Part shown: one piece after another, positions 14,380-19,403 of the stretch
How the letters are laid out: each line of letters opens with the position of its first letter
Numbering within the stretch: the stretch's first letter is position 1
NCBI GenBank assembly: GCA_964579365.1
Contig: CAZOFW010000010.1
Coordinates: 1 to 19,403 of the forward strand
Reading direction: 5' to 3'
From: JAKPKF01 sp964579365
Lineage (GTDB): Bacteria > Patescibacteriota > Dojkabacteria > SC72
DNA length: 19,403 nt
The notes under the pieces: model-generated
The model's input: only the letters and a program-made list of their open reading frames with translations
Databases searched by the model: none
What the model was told of the DNA's origin: nothing
Translations under genes and position numbers: made by a program

Positions 14380-15258
14380 ATGAAAAGTACCTCAAAGAAA
14401 TTTTGGATAATTATTTTAGCAATACCACTAACGCTAGTCGGGATGTTTGTTGCATACCTGATCGTAACCTATGCTAATACAGTCGTAAGGGGTAATGTTG
14501 AGAGCCCAATAAGTGTGTCACCAGATTATGTAACAGGGTCAGATGCCAAAGGTGGAGTATATATGGATGAAGGATCGGCACCTACCATTACAAGTTCTAA
14601 TCAGGACATCATAAAGACAGCAAATATTACTATGTCCGCAGATGATATGGATGCTACGCTTGCCTCTATACAAGCTTTAGAAACTACGTATGGTGCCACA
14701 ACGACTAATTTGCAGGACTCAGGAAAGGGAAGTGAAAGATATATTACTCTTACAATTAAGATAGAAGAATCAAAGTTTGAAACTTTGTATAACAAAATTA
14801 AAGAGCTTCCAGGAGATTTTACATATTCGGCAATAGGCTCAACAGATGTATCAGAAACAGTACAAGATTTAGAAACTAGATTAGCAAATCTACGAAAATT
14901 AGAAACTCAGTACAACACTATCCTTAAATCAGCAAAAACAGTTACAGAGATTCTTGCTGTACAGAAGGAATTAGCTTCAACAAGAACGGAAATTGAATCA
15001 ATACAGACTCAGTTAAAGAATTTAGATAATCAGACAAGCTATTCATATATTACAGTTTATATGACTCAGAGTTCAGTAGGTTCGCAGCTTTCAGATGACA
15101 AATGGGAGCCATTAGGGATATTAAAGGATGCAGGTCGAACATTAGTAGGATTTGGAAAGTTCCTAGGGACAGGACTTATCTATGTATTGGTCTTCTCTCC
15201 AGTAATAGCAGCAGTAGTCATTCCTGTTGTTATTATTCAGAAAAGGGCTAAAAAATAG
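14380..15258 (+). CDS. DUF4349-type membrane-anchored coiled-coil protein
   Basis: 292 residues, function unknown. An N-terminal membrane anchor (about 8-30) follows a short Lys-rich start. Then comes a Ser/Thr/Gly-rich linker, an alpha-beta segment (about 76-150) with strands such as YITLTIKIEE, and a coiled-coil stretch (about 158-217; ETVQDLETRLANLRKLETQY and VQKELASTRTEIESIQTQLK). It continues into SYSYITVYM and a C-terminal transmembrane helix (about 262-287) with a basic end. This architecture, and especially the DLETRLANL...TEILAVQKELASTRTEIE pattern, matches DUF4349. The long middle part is probably outside the membrane. It has no link to ribosomes beyond position. Confidence 0.82.
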   Translation: MKSTSKKFWIIILAIPLTLVGMFVAYLIVTYANTVVRGNVESPISVSPDYVTGSDAKGGVYMDEGSAPTITSSNQDIIKTANITMSADDMDATLASIQALETTYGATTTNLQDSGKGSERYITLTIKIEESKFETLYNKIKELPGDFTYSAIGSTDVSETVQDLETRLANLRKLETQYNTILKSAKTVTEILAVQKELASTRTEIESIQTQLKNLDNQTSYSYITVYMTQSSVGSQLSDDKWEPLGILKDAGRTLVGFGKFLGTGLIYVLVFSPVIAAVVIPVVIIQKRAKK

Positions 15259-15264
15259 TATAAT
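15236..15264 (+). promoter_or_regulatory. Promoter of rnpB
   Basis: TTCAGA (15236-15241) and a perfect TATAAT (15259-15264) are 17 bp apart. The -35 lies inside the end of the preceding coding sequence and the -10 begins on the base after its TAG stop. The expected start, about 15270-15271, coincides with the first bases of the RNase P RNA P1 helix, supporting both calls. Confidence 0.7.
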
Positions 15265-15268
15265 AGTC

Positions 15269-15582
15269 GTTGCGCAAGTATTCCTAGATGATTGCTCTTG
15301 CTAATTTTAGTGAGAGAGGAAAGTCCGGACTCCATGTCGGTCTCGAACATATTTCGAGATAGATGCCAATGTGAGTTGGAGGGGAGTGATCTTTTGGAGA
15401 AAAGGGCAACAGAAAGTTATACCGCCTAGTTTACTAGGTAAGGGTGAAATGGTGGTGTAAGAGACCACCGGGTACAGTAGTAATACTGTATTGCGAGGTA
15501 ACCCCCATCTGGAGCAAGGTAATACCGCTTAGATAGATAATCGTCGTTATACAGAATTCGGCTTATTGGATACTTGCGCAAC
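15269..15582 (+). ncRNA. rnpB: RNase P RNA (bacterial type)
   Basis: This is the catalytic RNA that trims tRNA 5' leaders. The conserved 5' core GAGGAAAGTCCGGACTCC (15316-15333) and the 3' core ACAGAATTCGGCTTAT (15551-15566) are both present. Between them lie the middle blocks GCAACAGAAAGTTATACCGCC and AGGGTGAAATGGTG with a following GTAAGAG, in the right order. The ends form a perfect 12 bp P1 helix (GTTGCGCAAGTA at 15269-15280 with its complement at 15571-15582), which fixes the boundaries. At about 314 nt it is somewhat shorter than typical 350-400 nt RNAs. The last base overlaps the stop codon of the convergent fmt. Confidence 0.95.
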
Positions 15583-16547
15583 TATATTCTAATTCCATTA
15601 ACAAATTCTCTCTCATTCATTTTGTTTTTTCCTTCAATCTGCAATTCCAATACTCTTAAACATACAAGTGGGTCTTTAGTTGCAAAAAGAAGCATATCGT
15701 CCTTAACAAAAATATCTCCCGGATTTTTCTCTGAGCTACATTCAACTAATTCTGCTTTAAATAGCTTCACGGATTTCCCAGCAATATTTTTTAAATCATT
15801 CTGTATCACTGTCCAAGCAATTGGCCATGGTATAAATGCCCTAACCATTCTCTCTATCTGCTCAGGCGTTTGCATCTTCCAATTAATCTGTGCATTCTCT
15901 TTAGAAATATCTTTCTGCCAACAGTAAGTAGCCTCCTCGTGGTTCTGCTTTACTGCAGTAATCTCTCCAGCAATCCAGCTCTCTAATACATCTCCAAGAA
16001 CATCTGAACTCTTCTTTACTAATCTTTCTCTCAAAGACAGATTTGTGTCAGTATCTAGAATATCTTCTTCGAAAACTTGTAAAATATCTCCCTCATCCAG
16101 ACCCTCAGACATTAACATTATGGATATCCCTGTTTTCTTCTCACCATCTAGAAGTGCTTTCTGTATAGGAACGGCACCCCTGTATTTAGGAAGTAACGAA
16201 AAGTGTATATTAATACACCCATATTTTGGATACTCAAGGAACTCCTTTGGAACAATCTCCCCAAATGCCTTACATACAACAAGCTCAGGAGTGTATTTCT
16301 CTGCAAGAGCAAGATATTTCTCTTTCTGTTTTTCTGTATGTACAACCGAAATGCCTTTCTCCAAGGCATACTTCTTTACCTCTGAAGGTGTAGATATTTG
16401 TTTTCTTCCAACCAAAGAATCTGGAGGAGTAACAACTGCAACAATACTGAAACGATTGTCCTCATCCAAAGTTTTTAAAGTTTCCAAGGACTCCCATCCG
16501 GAACCAAGGAAAACTGTTTTTACGGGTTCTTTAATTAAATCTCTCAT
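15582..16547 (-). CDS. fmt: Methionyl-tRNA formyltransferase
   Basis: 321 residues (E. coli 315). It formylates the initiator Met-tRNA using 10-formyl-tetrahydrofolate. The catalytic triad is visible: N113 and H115 in CINIHFSLLPKYRGAVPIQ, and D151 in SEGLDEGDIL. The usual NIHPS reads NIHFS. The N-terminal Rossmann-like domain starts with KTVFLGSG, and the C-terminal OB-like domain begins after about residue 205. The only minus-strand gene, it converges on rnpB with a 1 bp overlap and diverges from queA. Ends with TAG. GGAG about 13 bp before the ATG is a distant SD candidate. Confidence 0.96.
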   Translation of the reverse strand: MRDLIKEPVKTVFLGSGWESLETLKTLDEDNRFSIVAVVTPPDSLVGRKQISTPSEVKKYALEKGISVVHTEKQKEKYLALAEKYTPELVVCKAFGEIVPKEFLEYPKYGCINIHFSLLPKYRGAVPIQKALLDGEKKTGISIMLMSEGLDEGDILQVFEEDILDTDTNLSLRERLVKKSSDVLGDVLESWIAGEITAVKQNHEEATYCWQKDISKENAQINWKMQTPEQIERMVRAFIPWPIAWTVIQNDLKNIAGKSVKLFKAELVECSSEKNPGDIFVKDDMLLFATKDPLVCLRVLELQIEGKNKMNEREFVNGIRI

Positions 16548-16563
16548 AGAAGTAATTTTACTC

Positions 16564-16591
16564 CATATAGATATAAATTGGTATAATACAA
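16564..16591 (-). promoter_or_regulatory. Possible divergent promoter for fmt
   Basis: On the minus strand TTGTAT (complement of 16586-16591) and TATATG (complement of 16564-16569) are 16 bp apart in the 47 bp fmt-queA spacer. Both boxes are weak (3 of 6 and 4 of 6), but fmt needs a promoter here unless it is transcribed from inside queA. The -35 overlaps the queA -10, so the two genes could compete for polymerase. Confidence 0.3.
16579..16587 (+). promoter_or_regulatory. Extended -10 promoter of queA-tgt
   Basis: TGGTATAAT is a perfect extended -10 element (TG-N-TATAAT). Transcription would start about 16594-16595, which is the queA ATG itself or one base before it. A poor -35 (TTTACT, 16557-16562) lies 19 bp upstream, as expected when an extended -10 carries most of the activity. 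Confidence 0.7.
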
Positions 16592-16594
16592 GCC

Positions 16595-17611
16595 ATGAAA
16601 ATGTCAGAATTTAAATACAATTTACCAGAAGAGAAAATTGCTAAATTTCCACCAAGGGAAAGAGGAACAACTAAATTGTTAGTTGTAGATCGAAAGAGTG
16701 AAGATATATTGCATCGAGACTACTCAGACGTTGTGGAATATCTTAGAGAGGGAGATGTAATTGTACTAAACGAAACCAAGGTAGAGAAAAGGAGAACATT
16801 CTTTCAAACAGAGAAAGGAAGAGAATTGGAGATACTTTTTTTAAACCACACGGAAGATGGAAACTGGTACTGTCTTGTAAAGGGAGGAAGGTATGTAAAA
16901 AATGGAGATATCCTTAAAAGTGGAGATGTTGAGATAGAAATTGTTGGTAGAAAGGACAGTGGATTCCTAATAAAACCTCTAAATACGAAGGCAGAAACCA
17001 TCTTTGAATCCATTGGACATACCCCAATACCCCCATATATGAAAAGGAAGGATAATTCAGATGATTATATCCGTTACAACACCGTTTTTGCACGCTTAGA
17101 AGGCTCTGTAGCAGCTCCTACGGCTAGTTTGAACCTAACAGGTGAAATACTGGCTGACATACAAAAAAAAGGCGTAAAAACAGCTAAAATTGAATTAGAA
17201 GTAGGTTGGGGAACCTTTGCCCCAGTAAGAGAGGAAGAGATAGAGGAACATAAAATACATAGTGAGAAAATATCTGTTTCTAAAGATACAGTTGAATTGG
17301 TAAATGAAGCAAAAAGAAATGGAAAAAATATTTGGGCATTTGGTACTACAGTTGCAAGAACTCTTGAGAGTGTTGCGGATGATAGTGGTTTTATCCATGA
17401 ATTTGAAGGAAGCACGGAACTGTATATATACCCAGGTTACAATTGGAAGTGTGTTGATCATTTAGTTACCAATTTCCATATGCCAGATTCTAGTCTAATT
17501 CTTCTTGTTTCTTCTTTTGCTGGGACAGAATTAACAAAGAAAGCATACAAGGAAGCTTTGGAGGGGGATTACAAATTTTTAAGCTATGGTGATAGTATGT
17601 TAGTAATTTAA
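16595..17611 (+). CDS. queA: S-adenosylmethionine:tRNA ribosyltransferase-isomerase
   Basis: 338 residues, family-typical. QueA transfers and isomerises the ribose of AdoMet onto preQ1 in tRNA to make epoxyqueuosine. Motifs: YNLPEEKIAKFPPRERGTTK (8-27), GDVIVLNETKV (53-63), IGHTPIPPYM, EGSVAAPTAS (169-178), VGWGTFAPVR (203-212), FGTTVARTLES (249-259) and VTNFHMPDSSLILLVSSFAG (291-310). The usual APTAGLHFT reads APTASLNLT, replacing the His with Asn. A second ATG at 16601 (MSEF) could be the true start. With the promoter just upstream, the mRNA is leaderless or nearly so. tgt follows after 4 bp. Confidence 0.96.
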   Translation: MKMSEFKYNLPEEKIAKFPPRERGTTKLLVVDRKSEDILHRDYSDVVEYLREGDVIVLNETKVEKRRTFFQTEKGRELEILFLNHTEDGNWYCLVKGGRYVKNGDILKSGDVEIEIVGRKDSGFLIKPLNTKAETIFESIGHTPIPPYMKRKDNSDDYIRYNTVFARLEGSVAAPTASLNLTGEILADIQKKGVKTAKIELEVGWGTFAPVREEEIEEHKIHSEKISVSKDTVELVNEAKRNGKNIWAFGTTVARTLESVADDSGFIHEFEGSTELYIYPGYNWKCVDHLVTNFHMPDSSLILLVSSFAGTELTKKAYKEALEGDYKFLSYGDSMLVI

Positions 17612-17615
17612 ATAT

Positions 17616-18647
17616 ATGGAATTAAAAGATTTCGGAAAACAATATATATTTCTTCCAGATGCAACTAGGGGTGCTGTTAGATTTCTAACGACTGAGCAAT
17701 TAAAAGAAACAGGAACTACTGGAATTGTTACAAATACGTTACATTTGCTCATGTCTCCTGGTCCAGACAGGATTCAGCAATTAGGTGGTATAAAGGAATT
17801 TATGAATTGGGACGGGATAGTATTAACAGATTCTGGTGGTTTCCAAGTATTTTCTTTAATTCATTCAAAGAAATGGAGTGGTAAGGTACACGAAAATGGT
17901 GCTACTTTTAAATCTCCACTAACGGGAGATGTATATGAATTAACTCCAGAGAGCTCTATAGATATACAGATGAAGATTGGTTCAGATATTCTTGTTACAT
18001 TGGACGATTGTAGAAAAACGAACTTAACAAGAGAGGAAGCTTTGGAATCTGTAGAGAGAACAGTAAAGTGGGCAAAAAGATGTAAAGAGCATTTTGAGAA
18101 TGTATATGGTGGTACAAAGGAAACGGGTAAGTTACTAAGCTGCGTAGTACAGGGAGCTAATTATCCTGACTTAAGAAAGAGATGTGCAGAGGAACTATCA
18201 GTAATGGATTTTGACGGATACAATTTCGGAGGATTTGTTGTAAATGATGAGGGACAGTTAGTGTTAGATGAAATGAAGGCTGTGATAGAGAATACTACAA
18301 AAGACAAATTCAAATATGCAATGGGTGTTGGTAAGCCACAGGATATACGAAATGCAGCAGAGATTGGTTACAAGGTCTTTGATACCGTCTTGGTTACTAG
18401 AAATGCAAGGCATGGAACTTTGTACTCTTCAGATATTGATGGAGAGGTTCTGAGAATTAGTAATGCAGAGTATGCAACCGATCAAAAGCCAATAGATTCC
18501 AAGTGTGATTGTTATACTTGTAAGAACCATAGCAGAGCATATGTCCATCAAATGTTAAAGGTTGGAGAAGCTACGGGTATGACATTAGCTACAATTCATA
18601 ACCTTCGTTATTATCAAAGGTTAATTGAGGAATTAAACAAAAGATGA
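17616..18647 (+). CDS. tgt: tRNA-guanine transglycosylase
   Basis: 343 residues, shorter than typical 370-390 at both ends. TGT swaps guanine 34 of GUN-anticodon tRNAs for preQ1. By alignment to the Zymomonas enzyme: D72 (D102) and Q77 (Q107) in LTDSGGFQ, D131 (D156), Q179 (Q203), nucleophile D256 (D280) in FDTVLVTRNARHG, and zinc ligands C297, C299, C302 and H328. The substrate-pocket loop usually GGLAVGE reads GGFVVNDE (205-212), and VQGG reads VQGA. Adjacent queA confirms the queuosine pathway. It is the only gene here ending in TGA, with an in-frame TAG two codons later. Confidence 0.96.
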   Translation: MELKDFGKQYIFLPDATRGAVRFLTTEQLKETGTTGIVTNTLHLLMSPGPDRIQQLGGIKEFMNWDGIVLTDSGGFQVFSLIHSKKWSGKVHENGATFKSPLTGDVYELTPESSIDIQMKIGSDILVTLDDCRKTNLTREEALESVERTVKWAKRCKEHFENVYGGTKETGKLLSCVVQGANYPDLRKRCAEELSVMDFDGYNFGGFVVNDEGQLVLDEMKAVIENTTKDKFKYAMGVGKPQDIRNAAEIGYKVFDTVLVTRNARHGTLYSSDIDGEVLRISNAEYATDQKPIDSKCDCYTCKNHSRAYVHQMLKVGEATGMTLATIHNLRYYQRLIEELNKR

Positions 18648-18837
18648 TATTATTAGAAAGTCCTAGTATTTAAACACTTTTTAATAAATAAGAATTGTTT
18701 TTGATAAAGAAATTAATATATAAATGAAAATATATTTAACTGAAAATAGAATATATTCATTAATTAGCAGCAGTTTTGCTGCGAGTTTCCAAAAAAGGGT
18801 TTAAACAAAGGACAAGTTAAATTGTTATTTTAAGATA
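18648..18837 (+). other. AT-rich tgt-rny intergenic region with hairpins
   Basis: This 190 bp stretch is the longest gene-free DNA in the window. A weak promoter candidate is TTGTTT (18695-18700), 16 bp, TATATA (18717-18722), giving a leader of roughly 110 nt to rny. Two structures lie in that leader. One is an imperfect 12 bp inverted repeat with a 2-base bulge (18723-18736 with 18750-18761). The other is a perfect 6 bp GC-containing hairpin (next entry). No coding frame, tRNA or SD is evident. Confidence 0.5.
18767..18782 (+). repeat. Small hairpin in the rny leader
   Basis: GCAGCA-GTTT-TGCTGC is a perfect 6 bp stem with a four-base loop. It is followed by GAGTTTCC rather than a T-run, so it is not a standard intrinsic terminator on either strand. 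It could be an mRNA leader structure, an RNase target or a terminator with degenerate tail. Confidence 0.5.
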
Positions 18838-19403
18838 ATGGATATCTTATTAGGTATTCTTGCAGCTGTTTTAGTTACAGGTGCAGGATCTGTAGCACTA
18901 TTGAAATATGTTTTTAAATGGGTAGATGTAAGAAAAATCCCAGAGAAAGAAATTGAAAGTGCTGCGAAAAAAATGATGAGTAAGAAGTTTGAAGAAGCGG
19001 AAGATGAAATTGGAGAGTTAAGGGAAAGAGAAGAGAGAAGATTGAGAGAGATTAGAAAAGAGAGTACAGAGCATGAAGAGATTTTAATTGAAAGAGAGAA
19101 AGCTTTAAACAAGAGATCCAAGATTTTGGATGAAAAAAGTGAAGATTTAATTCAGATAGAGACTCAACTTAAAGAGGGAAACAAAAGATTAGAAAATACT
19201 AGAACACAATTGAAAACAGAATTAGAAAAGATTTCTGGTTTGTCTAGAGATGAAGCAAAAGAAAACTTGATGAAAGAGATTGAAGAAGATCTTAAGGGTT
19301 ACGAAGCTAAAAAGATTAGACAAGCAGAGAAAAATATAGAAGCAATTGCTGACGAAAGTGCACAAAAAATTCTTGTTGAATCTATGCAGAGAGTTGCAAC
19401 AGA
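18838..19403 (+). CDS. rny: Ribonuclease Y, N-terminal part
   Basis: 188 codons are visible and the frame runs open off the right edge. RNase Y is a membrane-anchored endoribonuclease that starts mRNA decay. Visible here are the N-terminal transmembrane helix (about 4-26; MDILLGILAAVLVTGAGSVA) and the long charged coiled coil (about 40-150), rich in REERRLREIRKES-like repeats. The family-typical GLSRDEAKENLMKEIEEDLK segment and IREIE-like helix before AQKILVESMQRVAT lead into the KH domain. The KH and HD catalytic domains lie outside the window. There is no SD before the ATG (TTATTTTAAGATA). Confidence 0.93.
   Translation, partial: MDILLGILAAVLVTGAGSVALLKYVFKWVDVRKIPEKEIESAAKKMMSKKFEEAEDEIGELREREERRLREIRKESTEHEEILIEREKALNKRSKILDEKSEDLIQIETQLKEGNKRLENTRTQLKTELEKISGLSRDEAKENLMKEIEEDLKGYEAKKIRQAEKNIEAIADESAQKILVESMQRVAT

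Noticed and set aside
15574..15927. Plus-strand open frame of 117 codons opposite fmt
   Set aside because: It is the antisense of the clear fmt 3' half, begins inside the rnpB P1 helix, and its translation has no recognisable domain.
18645..18656. UGA read as an amino acid at the end of tgt
   Set aside because: Reading through adds only two Tyr before TAG, and no other gene contains in-frame UGA, so a recoded UGA is not supported, although this one site cannot exclude it.
18767..18790. Terminator for tgt at the GCAGCA hairpin
   Set aside because: It lies 120 bp downstream and is not followed by a T-run on either strand.
1..19403. CRISPR array, transposase, phage or defence island
   Set aside because: No direct repeats with regular spacers, no transposase or integrase motifs and no atypical composition block were seen; the content is core translation genes.

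Overview
The window is AT-rich chromosomal DNA (roughly one third G+C by eye, not counted) from a bacterium. It carries the S10-spc-alpha ribosomal protein supercluster in canonical order, then a short stretch of translation and RNA-metabolism genes. Several features point to the Candidate Phyla Radiation (Patescibacteria). rpmD (L30) is missing between rpsE and rplO, which is a known CPR-wide trait. rpmC (L29) is also missing between rplP and rpsQ. Genes are compact with 0-20 bp gaps or overlaps, Arg codons are mostly AGA, Shine-Dalgarno sequences are almost absent, and several ribosomal proteins have short or lysine-rich variants. Dojkabacteria (WS6), Microgenomates or Katanobacteria would all fit, but I cannot choose among them from this window. 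In-frame UGA is absent from all coding regions, so the UGA=Gly code of Gracilibacteria/Absconditabacteria is not supported.

Layout. Bases 1-9312 hold rplC (3' part), rplD, rplW, rplB, rpsS, rplV, rpsC, rplP, rpsQ, rplN, rplX, rplE, rpsN (zinc type), rpsH, rplF, rplR, rpsE, rplO and secY, all on + with almost no spacer. A weak extended -10 promoter then precedes a divergent adenylate kinase (9385-10032). A textbook sigma70 promoter (10098-10126) drives infA, rpmJ, rpsM, rpsK, rpsD, rpoA, rplQ, rplM and rpsI to 14315. Next come a DUF4349-type membrane protein (14380-15258) and the RNase P RNA gene rnpB (15269-15582), whose promoter sits on the stop codon of the preceding gene. fmt lies on the minus strand, abutting the rnpB 3' end. 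It is divergent from queA-tgt (16595-18647), two queuosine tRNA-modification genes. A 190 bp AT-rich leader with hairpins precedes the 5' part of rny (RNase Y), which is cut by the window end.

Functionally nearly everything serves translation: ribosome assembly, initiation (infA, fmt), tRNA maturation and modification (rnpB, queA, tgt), mRNA turnover (rny), RNA polymerase alpha and the Sec channel that receives nascent membrane proteins. I see no mobile element, CRISPR array, phage gene or defence cassette. The points that merit a second look are missing or altered parts of conserved machinery: no L29 gene at its locus, an altered L2 peptidyl-transferase loop motif, an adenylate kinase lacking the DGFPR motif, SD-less starts with A at -3, a probable leaderless queA mRNA, near-avoidance of UGA stops, and rnpB packed between two protein genes with no free DNA.
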